The notes beneath the pieces are model-generated. The model ran no database searches and had not been told where the DNA came from. It worked only from the letters and a program-made list of their open reading frames with translations. Shown one piece after another: positions 26,984 through 35,346 of a stretch of DNA of 55,429 nt; positions within the stretch are counted from its first letter, which is position 1, and each line of letters starts with the position of its first letter. A program made the translations under genes and the position numbers. Source of the DNA: an uncultured Clostridia bacterium (lineage in GTDB: Bacteria > Bacillota > Clostridia > Christensenellales > UBA1242); assembly GCA_944381155.1 (NCBI GenBank), contig CALWKA010000008.1, positions 1 to 55,429 of the forward strand, written 5' to 3'.

Positions 26984-27405
26984 ATGAGTAAATGTAATGA
27001 GCGCACTCCCGATCCAGTATTAATTGATATAAATGATATGTCGAGCCATAATATTAATTTTGACTATTGCGAAAACAATAAAAATATAGTTCTCGAATCA
27101 CAAAATTTATCTAGTGTTGGCAGATTTTTAAGCGTATCTACAACGGTAAAAAATGTTTGTCCAAACAAATAGCAATAGGTTTAAGATTATATGAAACAAC
27201 TGGTGGGTGCAAGATTATTAAAGGGCATAAAATGTTTGCTATTAAACACGATAGAAATTGTTGCACGGACATAACTTTGTCAAATATACATTTTGTTTTG
27301 CCCGAAGAGATTGCCGAAACTCAAGACAAGTCAAATGTATGCAGTCGAAGGACATTCGAACTTGAAACGACATCCCATTATATTGACTTGAATAGTGTAT
27401 CTTAA
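26984..27405 (+). pseudogene. Conserved small protein split by a frameshift at a CAAA repeat
   Basis: Two overlapping frames make one gene. The first (26984-27172) starts MSKCNERTPDPV and ends VKNVCPNK. The second, in the -1 frame, continues from about 27166 as QIAIGLRLYETTGG through CCTDITLSNIHFVLPEE to 27405. From memory of Bacillota proteins the joined segment VCPNK-QIAIG...FVLPEE matches a conserved family of unknown function with spaced cysteines. At the junction there are two CAAA units (27162-27169); three would restore the frame exactly as VCPNKQIAIG. Promoter, SD and terminators are intact, so the break is recent, phase-variable or a sequencing error. No classical slippery heptamer is present. 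Confidence 0.7.
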
Positions 27406-27415
27406 TATACATTGC

Positions 27416-27441
27416 ACTGTCCAATACAGACTTTGGACAGT
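27416..27441 (+). terminator. Hairpin after the frameshifted gene
   Basis: ACTGTCCAA (27416-27424) pairs perfectly with TTGGACAGT (27433-27441) around an 8-base loop, 11 bases after the stop. The T run that follows is imperfect. Confidence 0.6.
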
Positions 27442-27456
27442 TAGATATATGTTTTT

Positions 27457-27485
27457 AAAATTATCAATATTTTGATAATTTTTTT
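27457..27485 (+). terminator. Second hairpin with T run
   Basis: AAAATTATCAA (27457-27467) pairs perfectly with TTGATAATTTT (27472-27482) around a 4-base loop, followed directly by further T residues. Confidence 0.7.
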
Positions 27486-27544
27486 GTCTTATAAAAATAA
27501 GAATTGATATATGAATATCATAAAAAAATAGTAATTTGCATTGA

Positions 27545-27592
27545 AAAAAAACTTTACGATGTTGGCTTGGTTGCCTTGCGTAAAGTTTTTTT
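27545..27592. terminator. Third strong hairpin, orphan bidirectional terminator
   Basis: A perfect 14-bp stem (27545-27558 with 27579-27592, containing ACTTTACG and CGTAAAGT) with a 20-base loop and flanking A and T runs. No gene lies between this and the previous terminator. Confidence 0.7.
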
Positions 27593-27883
27593 AATTGAAT
27601 TTTTAAAATTTTTTATAAATTTTTTCTATTTTTCTATTTATATAATTTATATTTATTTGAATTTGAATAATTAAAAATATTTTAAAATTTATGATTAAAA
27701 TATTTATTATTTATTAAACTAATAAATTGTAATATGTATTTTATATATTTTCATATTATAATTATTAATTTAGTTTTATATTTAATCTTTTTCTTCAATT
27801 GAATTTTTTAATGATACAATAAAAAGTTTGATAAAAAATACCAATACTCATTTTAATAATTTTTATTCTTTAATTAAAATTAA
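27593..27883. other. AT-rich intergenic gap
   Basis: Nearly pure AT sequence between the third hairpin and the TraX promoter, with no coding frame that I can support. Confidence 0.5.
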
Positions 27884-27912
27884 TTGAAAATCAAAAAAAA
27901 TTGTATTATTAT
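27884..27912 (+). promoter_or_regulatory. TraX-like gene promoter predicting a leaderless transcript
   Basis: TTGAAA (27884-27889), 17 bases, TATTAT (27907-27912), then 6 bases to the ATG at 27919. No SD is present. The overlapping TATAAT at 27910 has worse -35 spacing. Confidence 0.55.
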
Positions 27913-27918
27913 AATAAT

Positions 27919-28668
27919 ATGAAAATTAAAATTCTCAATCGCTCTACATTAAAATGGATCGCACTAATTGCAATGTTGATAGATCATATTGCAGCGATTT
28001 TGGGTGAAGCGTGTTTTGCCAATTGGAATCTGGATTGGGTGTATACCACATTTAGAATTGTGGGCAGATTGGCTTTTCCTATTTTCGCTTTCTTTATTGC
28101 AGAGGGTTGGTATTATACAAAAAACAAAAAAAAGTATTTTTTTTTAATACTCGCTTTTGCAATAATTTCACAGCCAATATATTATTTTGCGTTGAACAAT
28201 TCTAGATTCAGTTTGAATATTCTCATAACTTTCCTATTCTCGTTGATCGTATTATTTTTGATAGACAAAATTAAAGCGAACAAGTCTATGGCATTTGCAA
28301 ACTCAATATTGATTTTTGCTGTGGTTGTGCTCGTCATTTTGCTGGAACTATTGAATATTGATGTATCCTTCGGGTTATATGGGGTGGCGCTTCCTGTGAT
28401 ATTTTATTTGTGCTATCACTCGTCTTTTAAAAAACAAGTGCTGATGTGGTGTGTAGTGGCGGTGTTGATTGTTTTGAATTGGTTGGGAAATTTCTTGTTG
28501 CTAGAAGATATATCAATCAATAGTTTTATCGAATTGTTTGCTTTGCTAGTTATTCCGCTATTATGTTTATATAATGGGCAAAAAGGCAAATTTAGCTATA
28601 AATGGTTGTTTTATATTTTCTATCCCGCACATATCTTGCTGATCTACCTAATTAGTTTGTTGATATAA
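27919..28668 (+). CDS. TraX-family integral membrane protein
   Basis: A 249-residue polytopic membrane protein with about eight hydrophobic helices. TraX signatures are clear: LKWIALIAMLIDHIAAIL at the start, RIVGRLAFPIFAFFIAEGWYYT, and the C-terminal YPAHILLIYLISLL. TraX of the F plasmid acetylates pilin; chromosomal homologues in Bacillota are not conjugation genes and are thought to be membrane acyltransferases of unknown target. The frame extends to a TTG at 27901, but the ATG at 27919, 6 bases after a -10 box, is preferred. The O-antigen-ligase-like gene follows 131 bases later with its own promoter. Confidence 0.9.
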   Translation: MKIKILNRSTLKWIALIAMLIDHIAAILGEACFANWNLDWVYTTFRIVGRLAFPIFAFFIAEGWYYTKNKKKYFFLILAFAIISQPIYYFALNNSRFSLNILITFLFSLIVLFLIDKIKANKSMAFANSILIFAVVVLVILLELLNIDVSFGLYGVALPVIFYLCYHSSFKKQVLMWCVVAVLIVLNWLGNFLLLEDISINSFIELFALLVIPLLCLYNGQKGKFSYKWLFYIFYPAHILLIYLISLLI

Positions 28669-28763
28669 TGAACAATCAAAAATTTCGTGCTAAATATGGT
28701 TAATTAAAAGATTTTTTTAGATTCAATTTTCAGCGGTTAAGACGAAAATCTATAACCTATGAA

Positions 28764-28792
28764 TTGCATTATATCTTTTTTAATGATATAAT
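28764..28792 (+). promoter_or_regulatory. Promoter predicting a leaderless transcript for the O-antigen-ligase-like gene
   Basis: TTGCAT (28764-28769), 17 bases, TATAAT (28787-28792), then 7 bases to the ATG at 28800. An upstream in-frame ATG would lie inside the promoter. No SD precedes 28800. Confidence 0.7.
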
Positions 28793-28799
28793 CAAATAT

Positions 28800-30167
28800 A
28801 TGTTGACGAGCGAAAAAAGATTGCTGATAAAACAGAAAATTAAACAATTTTTTTCAAATAAAACAATTGTATTTTGTTTGTTGTTCACTTTTTTTCACTT
28901 TTTAGCGGGTTTTTTTAAATACATTGAAATATTGCAGGGCGGGTTGATAATTCTTGCGTTTGTAATTTTGCCTATTCAATCTGCATTGAATGTATTTTTG
29001 TATATCCATTGTTTTACTTTCAGCGCGCTTGGCGGAAGATATCCTATCTCTTTTATCATCCTTTTATCTGTCTTTGTAATTGTTATCACAATAAAATATA
29101 TCATTGGAGCGAAGAAAAAGGTTTATCCTGTCTACAAGCCATTGCTAATAGCAATTTCAGTGTTTGTGGCTTTCTATTTATCGATTAGTTTTTTCTGCGA
29201 CATATACGCGGAAGCATTTTGTTATATCGGATATTTCTTTTTGGCATACTTTTTCCTTGCTATGAAAAAAGAATTTAATGTCAAGCAGTTGATGAATTAT
29301 TTGACGGCGGGTTTGATTGTTTCCTGCATCCTTGCGCTAGTATCAATACCAATTCCACACTATATATATGAAGCGGTGTTTGATGGCACGCGATTCAACG
29401 CATTTTTGCATCATCCAAACTATTTATATATGATTGCACTATTAGTTTTGACATATAATTTTTATCGTTATTTGACACACAATTTGTCAAGTTTGAATTT
29501 CGTGGCAATTTATGCGGTTTGCGCGATGATCGTTTTATCTACATTGTCAAAAACGGGGATAGTTTTGCTAGTGTTTTTTTCACTCTTGTTCTTCGTCTTG
29601 TTTTTGAAAGAAAATTTCAAAAAAAGAATTATAATTGGTTTGATCATTTTGCTCACTATGGCAATTATTGCATTGATTTGTCATAAATTTGTGTTTGCAT
29701 TGATTGATCGTTTCCGCGTAAATAATGGGGATATCATAAATTCACTTTTGACGGGCAGAGATGACATTTGGATCGCATATTTGAAAAAAATTGTGGAAAA
29801 TCCGTTCCGCTTTCTGTTTGGTTACGGACTCGTGGCAGAAGAAGTCTTTGTGCCTAGTCAGCATATGACGCGCGCTAGCCATAATTTATTTTTGTTTTTG
29901 TTCTATAGATTTGGATTGCTCGGCGTGATTGCGCTAATGGTCATCGCATTTATGTTTGTAAAATGTTTGGACAAAAAGCAACTAAAATTCGTGTCTTGCT
30001 TGCCTATATTGTGGTATTTAGTGCAAAGTCTTTTTGACAACACTTTCAAGCCTTATAATTTTATATTTTTGTTTTTATCCGTGATGATAATGTTTATGGA
30101 TGCAAAGGATAGCAAATCAGAATGTGTGACTGAAAAATCGTACGAGCATAAGGCGGGCAAACTATAA
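28800..30167 (+). CDS. O-antigen ligase/polymerase-like membrane protein
   Basis: A 455-residue protein with about 11-12 membrane helices and a larger loop near residues 310-370, the layout of the Wzy/WaaL superfamily. Characteristic motifs are RFNAFLHHPNYLYM before the middle helices, TGRDDIWIAYLKKI in the loop, and the SHNLFLFLFYRFGLLG segment with the conserved histidine. These enzymes polymerise or ligate lipid-linked glycans on the outer face of the membrane. In a Gram-positive context it may act on a surface polysaccharide or teichoic-like polymer; the substrate is unknown. The start is set by the promoter 7 bases upstream. Confidence 0.87.
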   Translation: MLTSEKRLLIKQKIKQFFSNKTIVFCLLFTFFHFLAGFFKYIEILQGGLIILAFVILPIQSALNVFLYIHCFTFSALGGRYPISFIILLSVFVIVITIKYIIGAKKKVYPVYKPLLIAISVFVAFYLSISFFCDIYAEAFCYIGYFFLAYFFLAMKKEFNVKQLMNYLTAGLIVSCILALVSIPIPHYIYEAVFDGTRFNAFLHHPNYLYMIALLVLTYNFYRYLTHNLSSLNFVAIYAVCAMIVLSTLSKTGIVLLVFFSLLFFVLFLKENFKKRIIIGLIILLTMAIIALICHKFVFALIDRFRVNNGDIINSLLTGRDDIWIAYLKKIVENPFRFLFGYGLVAEEVFVPSQHMTRASHNLFLFLFYRFGLLGVIALMVIAFMFVKCLDKKQLKFVSCLPILWYLVQSLFDNTFKPYNFIFLFLSVMIMFMDAKDSKSECVTEKSYEHKAGKL

Positions 30168-30665
30168 CATATCAACAATAAAACATTAAAAAAAACAAAA
30201 TAGCAAACATTATCATTATTAATAATATAAAGCATTTTAGATTTTGTGTTATAAAATTATTGTTATGATAAAACACATTATATCATAATTTAATGTTATT
30301 ACACAAAAAATATATCTCAATAGCGTATAGATTAAGGTTATAATCAATAATTGTCTATAAATCAATATAGTATAACACAATATATGTATGATAAATATAA
30401 ATATAATATTTTAATATAATTATTTATGATTTGTTGATAAAATAAATATAATATATAAATATACCATAATTATAACTAATATTATGATTAATTTAATTAT
30501 TAATTATTAAAAAATAAAAAAGTAAAAAATATATTATTTATTATTGGTTTATAATATTTTTAGTTTAAAATTTCATTTTTTTATTTTTTTCTATCTAATT
30601 TCCATTATTTTTAAAAATTGTATATATTATTGCATAAATTTGTTTGCAATTTTATATAAATTTAT
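30168..30665. other. AT-rich intergenic gap
   Basis: About 500 bases, nearly all A and T. One 8-bp inverted repeat (TTATGATA at 30263-30270 with TATCATAA at 30281-30288) has no T run and is not called a terminator. No coding frame is supported. Confidence 0.5.
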
Positions 30666-30694
30666 TTGTAAACATTTTAAATTTAGTTTATAAT
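30666..30694 (+). promoter_or_regulatory. Promoter of the CvpA-like gene
   Basis: TTGTAA (30666-30671), 17 bases, TATAAT (30689-30694). The start is near 30701, followed by a GAGG SD and the ATG at 30714. Confidence 0.65.
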
Positions 30695-30713
30695 AATTGT
30701 AAGTGAGGATTTT

Positions 30714-33662
30714 ATGTCAGATATTGTGTTTGGTGTTAGTTTGGGCTTGATCTTATTTTTTTTGGTGATCGGCTTTTTAGTTGGACTAATTAGAGGGGTG
30801 AAACGCTCGGCAGTACATATTGCGTTTGTGGTCGTAAGTATTTTGGTGGCGTTTTTCATAACTCGTCCTATCGTAAATGCTGTGCTAGGCATTAACTTTA
30901 TTTTTGACGGCGAAAGTATGTCTATTAGTGAGTATATTTTGAAATTGATCAATGATAACGCGGTAGATTTATCTAATTTTGATTCGGCGTCTACATTTAT
31001 TCAGACATTACCATCCGCGATTGCTAGCCCGATCGTGTTTATGGTGGTGATGATTTTGGTTTACTTCGTGATTGATATCATATATCTGATCGTGGCAAGA
31101 ATCGCGTTTGGCAAAAAGAAAGACGATCTTGCTATGCATAAGGCACATAGATTGCCTGGCGGATTAGTAGGTATTGTGGAAGCTTGCTTGTTTGTATTCG
31201 TGCTGTTTGCTCCTATCACTTCGCTTACTAGTACATATAGTGAGATTTTGTCGCAGTCTAGTGCGTCCGCAGTTCAGGTTGATACGCAAAATGGAAAGCA
31301 ACATCTGCAAACTGTCGGGGATATTCTATCTGAAAATATACCGAGTGAGGTGGCGGATATGTTGGATGCGTTCAACAAATCGGCAATTGGCAGAGTGTGT
31401 TCAATCGGCGGAATAAACAATTTCCTTTTCGATGAATTGTCAAATATCAAGGTGGACGGCGAAAAAATTCATATTAGAGAAGAGATAGTTACACTTTTGG
31501 ATAGCTATGACGAATTTGTGTTTTTGTATAATGATATAGTTGATGAAAATTATGAAAATCTAGATTTTTCATCCTTTAAAAAATCTATCACTTTTGTCAT
31601 TGAAAACAATTTGTTTAAGGCGGTTTTGTCTGATACCATTGGGGATGTGGTGGTCAATTTCAATCAACTTGATGAAGATTTTATAAAAGATCTTCCTGTG
31701 CTTGCAAAGGACATTATTACAACTTTACAAACTAGATTTTCCGCACAAGATTTTGATGCGTATAGCTATCTATCAAATGATCTATTAAAATTGTTGGATA
31801 TTGCGGATACGATTATCGGCAGTGGAAGATTGGGGACATTTATTGATTTTGAAGCAGGTCAAGATGCGCCACTAGCGGATGTTTTGAATATGTTTGCGGA
31901 AAACACGGACATCTTATCTTCTGCGATGATTGATTTTGTTGATTTGAATTTGGTTAAGGATACATTGCCAATTTTGTTAGATTATTGCAATCAAACTATT
32001 CAGCCTAATTTTGAAAATGATCAAGGACTGATCGTATCTCTAAATTTAGACATCTCAAACGAAGAATTTAAAAGCGTGATAACAAGTTTGTTCCAGGGCG
32101 AAAATTCAATTTTGGCTCAAATAAACAACTTGCAAAAAAATCATAACATTTTGGGTATTTTAGAGACAGAAAATGTTTTAGATTTCATTTTGAATATCGA
32201 AAATCTTGACACTGTTTTGACTGATTTTGGTGCGATTTTGGATGACTTGAACGGGCTTAAGTTGCTAAATTATACGGACAGCGAAACGGGAGAGCAAATC
32301 AAATCTTTTGAAAACATTTTGAAAATAACCGGTATTGATGTGCTGGGCGATACCGTCAAAATTGATGACGGCAATACCAAATTATTGGAAGATTATGAAG
32401 ACTTTTTCAGCTATATCAGCGCGCCTATTCAAAAAATTGCAGATGCAAATTTGGTGGATCTGATAGACGAAAATATTAGTTTTGATGCTATTGTAGACAG
32501 TCTAACTTCGGCTATCAGCGGGGAAACGGAAGAAGATAAAGATCTATACTTCTTGGCAGACATTTTGATGCCTTTTTATGAACTAGATCAGGCTAGTTTT
32601 GCAAATCGCTCGTTGAAAGATATGATTTTCGTGCAAGTCACCGATTTACTGAAAGAAAATCTTGGCAATGTGCTCGATCTATCCACCACGACCGAAACAG
32701 AGAATTATCAAACTTGGGAAGATAGGTTGATGTCGGTTGCCAATATAATTGACATTTTGAATGACGGAAAAATGACATCAGCTAGCGGGGAAGAAAATTT
32801 GACTTATCTCAAATATCTAATTAGCGAAAATGTAGATTATTTTGAACTTGTAAAAGAGATGAACAAAGATGGCACCATTGAAAATTTATTGAATGTGGTC
32901 TTTGGCAATTCTATGTATCAGCCATTGAATTCACAAATTTTCTCAATTTTAGACGAGAAGATTGCTGATTTCACTACAGTTTATGTTGAAACAGATATTA
33001 GCAATTTATATACAGAAAAGGATAGTTATATCAATTTGATTTGTTCAATTATAACATATTTGGATGAAGGGCAGTTTGATAGCGACGATTTAACCACTAA
33101 ACTGACAGCAATAGGCGAGATTTTGAATGAGCTCAAAACTTCTGCACACGGCGGAGTGTTGAACGAAGTGTTTGCAAATCTTATTTGGTATATGACAGGA
33201 GATGTCATAGATAGCGAAAACGCGCAATTATATGCGGGCAAAACTTCTCCTTTTGAATATACTGATAAGGTGAAAGAATATTTGGATGCTGAAAGTCTCA
33301 CAAATGGGTATTATGATATAGATTATCTTGCAGAAATTGAAGGCTTGGTTGACTTCATTGAACTTGGCAATCAGATCGTGGAAAGTTTGAATCAAGTAGA
33401 TTTATCTAGCGAAACGGGCAGGACTCAATTTGTTCAGGATCTGGACGAAATCGTGCATAGTCTGGGAGATAACGCGCAGGAAATCGTAGATACAGCGGTT
33501 GATATCGTAAATGTTGTTTTGACCGATGAACAGTTGGGAAAAATTCAAGCGCAGAGCGCGGATGTGATAACTGCGATCACAGACTATGTTTCAGAAAGTG
33601 GCGCGCTGACAGACGATATAAAATCTTCGTTGCTAGAATTGTTTGGTCTGAATCAACAATAG
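30714..33662 (+). CDS. CvpA-like membrane protein with very long soluble region
   Basis: A 982-residue protein. The first ~170 residues resemble the CvpA family: a first helix (GVSLGLILFFLVIGFLVGLI), the basic RGVKRS turn typical of CvpA, a second helix, then two more near residues 102-128 and 142-165. Normal CvpA proteins have about 160-230 residues; here ~800 acidic, alpha-helical residues follow, with many similar leucine- and aspartate-rich blocks (for example LVDLIDENISFDAIVDSL) and no further membrane span. The role is unknown; CvpA proteins are linked to colicin V export and envelope homeostasis in Proteobacteria. The gene stands alone and ends at a terminator shared with the convergent glycosyltransferase. 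Confidence 0.8.
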   Translation: MSDIVFGVSLGLILFFLVIGFLVGLIRGVKRSAVHIAFVVVSILVAFFITRPIVNAVLGINFIFDGESMSISEYILKLINDNAVDLSNFDSASTFIQTLPSAIASPIVFMVVMILVYFVIDIIYLIVARIAFGKKKDDLAMHKAHRLPGGLVGIVEACLFVFVLFAPITSLTSTYSEILSQSSASAVQVDTQNGKQHLQTVGDILSENIPSEVADMLDAFNKSAIGRVCSIGGINNFLFDELSNIKVDGEKIHIREEIVTLLDSYDEFVFLYNDIVDENYENLDFSSFKKSITFVIENNLFKAVLSDTIGDVVVNFNQLDEDFIKDLPVLAKDIITTLQTRFSAQDFDAYSYLSNDLLKLLDIADTIIGSGRLGTFIDFEAGQDAPLADVLNMFAENTDILSSAMIDFVDLNLVKDTLPILLDYCNQTIQPNFENDQGLIVSLNLDISNEEFKSVITSLFQGENSILAQINNLQKNHNILGILETENVLDFILNIENLDTVLTDFGAILDDLNGLKLLNYTDSETGEQIKSFENILKITGIDVLGDTVKIDDGNTKLLEDYEDFFSYISAPIQKIADANLVDLIDENISFDAIVDSLTSAISGETEEDKDLYFLADILMPFYELDQASFANRSLKDMIFVQVTDLLKENLGNVLDLSTTTETENYQTWEDRLMSVANIIDILNDGKMTSASGEENLTYLKYLISENVDYFELVKEMNKDGTIENLLNVVFGNSMYQPLNSQIFSILDEKIADFTTVYVETDISNLYTEKDSYINLICSIITYLDEGQFDSDDLTTKLTAIGEILNELKTSAHGGVLNEVFANLIWYMTGDVIDSENAQLYAGKTSPFEYTDKVKEYLDAESLTNGYYDIDYLAEIEGLVDFIELGNQIVESLNQVDLSSETGRTQFVQDLDEIVHSLGDNAQEIVDTAVDIVNVVLTDEQLGKIQAQSADVITAITDYVSESGALTDDIKSSLLELFGLNQQ

Positions 33663-33842
33663 ATTTATGGCGGTTTTGAAACTAGTTTAATCGTCGTTTG
33701 ACTAATGCTATGGCAACTAAAATTTTACAGGCTCGGGCAAGTGCAAAATAAAGGACTTGACATCTTGCCGATGTGTGCGAAAAATGGGGTAAGACGATTC
33801 TAATTAATTCAAATATCAAATTGAATCGCAATAATTCGTTAT
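33663..33842. other. GC-richer 3' region, possible structured RNA
   Basis: This 180-base stretch between convergent genes is clearly richer in G and C than other gaps. It contains GGCAAG (33736-33741) able to pair with CTTGCC (33764-33769), and an overlapping alternative hairpin ACATC/GATGT (33760-33774). No protein frame is convincing. It ends at a terminator. Confidence 0.35.
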
Positions 33843-33878
33843 AAAAAAGTTGAAGATTGATTTTCTTCAACTTTTTTT
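33843..33878. terminator. Bidirectional terminator between convergent genes
   Basis: A perfect 14-bp stem (33843-33856 with 33864-33877, containing GTTGAAGA and TCTTCAAC) with a 7-base loop and A and T runs on its sides. Confidence 0.88.
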
Positions 33879-33926
33879 ATGCAATTTGAAAAACATATTT
33901 TAAAATTGGCTATAATTATGCAGATT

Positions 33927-35171
33927 TTAAATTTTTGACTTCAATGATTTTCTAATTTTGCTACCTTTTGGGAAGAGCAACATTCCAATTTTATATATAA
34001 ATCGATTATGGATGATTCGCAGTTTCATAGGATAAATTTCACGCGGAAAAGTTAATTCGGAATTCTTTTTATCATTTGATATAGATAATCGCAAATCAAA
34101 TGCTTTACATAAACTATTCAATCGTAACATTGCGTAACTTTTATTTTTTGCATAAATTGTACTGCTGGGCAGGTCGAATACTATCTGTTTGATCAAACGC
34201 TCAATCTCATCTAGATTGCAAGGTAATAGTTTATGTTTTTCATAAACTTTTTGCAAGTTTGACGGCAGTGGATAGATTTTATCCACCGAATAAATAGACA
34301 TAATTTCATCTCGCATATTTTGAAAATGGGAATGTTTAGCAATAGCAATTTGACTTGATATCATTATGTTTTTCCACTTTGCCAGCATTGTGCATAGATC
34401 GTGATATCTATTGATGTTTTTTAGTTGATTTTCCATTATAGAAAACACATTCGCCATAGAGCGCACTTGATTTATGAATTTATTTTGATCGGTCACATAA
34501 ATTTGTTGGTCATTGTGGATGCGGTAGAAATAATATCCTGAATGTGTGTTCACTATTTTTTTCGCGTGGCAAAAAGCAAAAAACGAAGTTAAAGTATCTT
34601 CAGCATATACCATTTTAGGCAAATTTAGGGCATCTATACTTTCCTTTGCTTGCAAAATTGTCTCACGGCGAAACAATTTGTTCCACAAAACATAATATGA
34701 ATGTTCAGTTCCGCAAGATGAAAAAAATTTGGTCAGAACATCCTTCTCCTCTAGCAGAAAATCGCTATTAATGGTGGTATCGTTTGAACAAACATATTTT
34801 GAATGGCTGGTCCAAAGCGCCCAATCGTTGATCACAATATCCGCTCCCGTTTGCTCTGCAGTGCACAACATCGCTTCGTGATAATCAAAAGTTAGCATAT
34901 CGTCTGAATCGACAAATGTGATATATTCTCCACTAGATTTCTCAATTCCGTACAATCTGGCGCAAAGCGTCCCCCTGTTTTCGGTATGAAATATGTGGAA
35001 TTGTGGATAACTTTTTTCAATTTCACCATAGTCAACAATAGATCCATCATTTACGATTATCACTTCTAATTCGTTGCGTTTCGCTATAGAAGATTGAGCC
35101 AAGCTCTGTAAACATTGTTTGAAATAATCTATATTCGTGTTGTATAGCGGTATTATCGCGGATAATTTCAT
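33927..35171 (-). CDS. Family 2 glycosyltransferase
   Basis: A 414-residue enzyme with the GT-A fold in its first ~200 residues: SAIIPLYNT at the start, VIIVNDGS, NRGTLCARLYGIEKSSGEY, and the metal-binding VDSDD. The C-terminal half is helical and variable. It probably transfers a sugar from a nucleotide donor to a growing surface glycan on the cytoplasmic side of the membrane. AGGAG precedes the ATG. Codon use (many TTG leucines, some CGC) is like the housekeeping genes, unlike the two polysaccharide genes that follow on the other strand. Confidence 0.92.
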   Translation of the reverse strand: MKLSAIIPLYNTNIDYFKQCLQSLAQSSIAKRNELEVIIVNDGSIVDYGEIEKSYPQFHIFHTENRGTLCARLYGIEKSSGEYITFVDSDDMLTFDYHEAMLCTAEQTGADIVINDWALWTSHSKYVCSNDTTINSDFLLEEKDVLTKFFSSCGTEHSYYVLWNKLFRRETILQAKESIDALNLPKMVYAEDTLTSFFAFCHAKKIVNTHSGYYFYRIHNDQQIYVTDQNKFINQVRSMANVFSIMENQLKNINRYHDLCTMLAKWKNIMISSQIAIAKHSHFQNMRDEIMSIYSVDKIYPLPSNLQKVYEKHKLLPCNLDEIERLIKQIVFDLPSSTIYAKNKSYAMLRLNSLCKAFDLRLSISNDKKNSELTFPREIYPMKLRIIHNRFIYKIGMLLFPKGSKIRKSLKSKI

Positions 35172-35189
35172 ATATACTCCTGATATTTT

Positions 35190-35218
35190 ATTCTAGCAAA
35201 TCAAAATGGTTAAGTCAA
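35190..35218 (-). promoter_or_regulatory. Promoter of the glycosyltransferase gene
   Basis: TTGACT (35218-35213), 17 bases, TAGAAT (35195-35190) on the minus strand. A leader of about 12 bases carries the AGGAG SD. Confidence 0.75.
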
Positions 35219-35261
35219 AAATATCCATAAAAAATAAAAAAACAATTCCATATCTTAAAGT

Positions 35262-35290
35262 TTGACATTAATCTCAAATAATGTTATACT
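35262..35290 (+). promoter_or_regulatory. Promoter of the HAD/COG5610 gene
   Basis: TTGACA (35262-35267), 17 bases, TATACT (35285-35290). The ~50-base leader has a small inverted repeat (TGATATA at 35308-35314, TATATCA at 35320-35326) and the SD GAGGG. Confidence 0.78.
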
Positions 35291-35346
35291 AATAAAGTTA
35301 TTCTATATGATATATTGTATATATCAGTATTGAAAGAGGGTGAAAT

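Noticed and set aside
27158-27172. Programmed -1 ribosomal frameshift in the small conserved gene
   Set aside because: The junction does not form an X-XXY-YYZ slippery site (A-AAC-AAA fails in the second codon), and loss of one CAAA unit explains the shift exactly.
30263-30288. 8-bp inverted repeat as a terminator of the O-antigen-ligase-like gene
   Set aside because: It is AT-only, lacks a T run, and may occur by chance in such DNA.
33682-33870. Minus-strand 62-codon ORF between convergent genes
   Set aside because: It runs through the terminator hairpin and has no SD or family resemblance.
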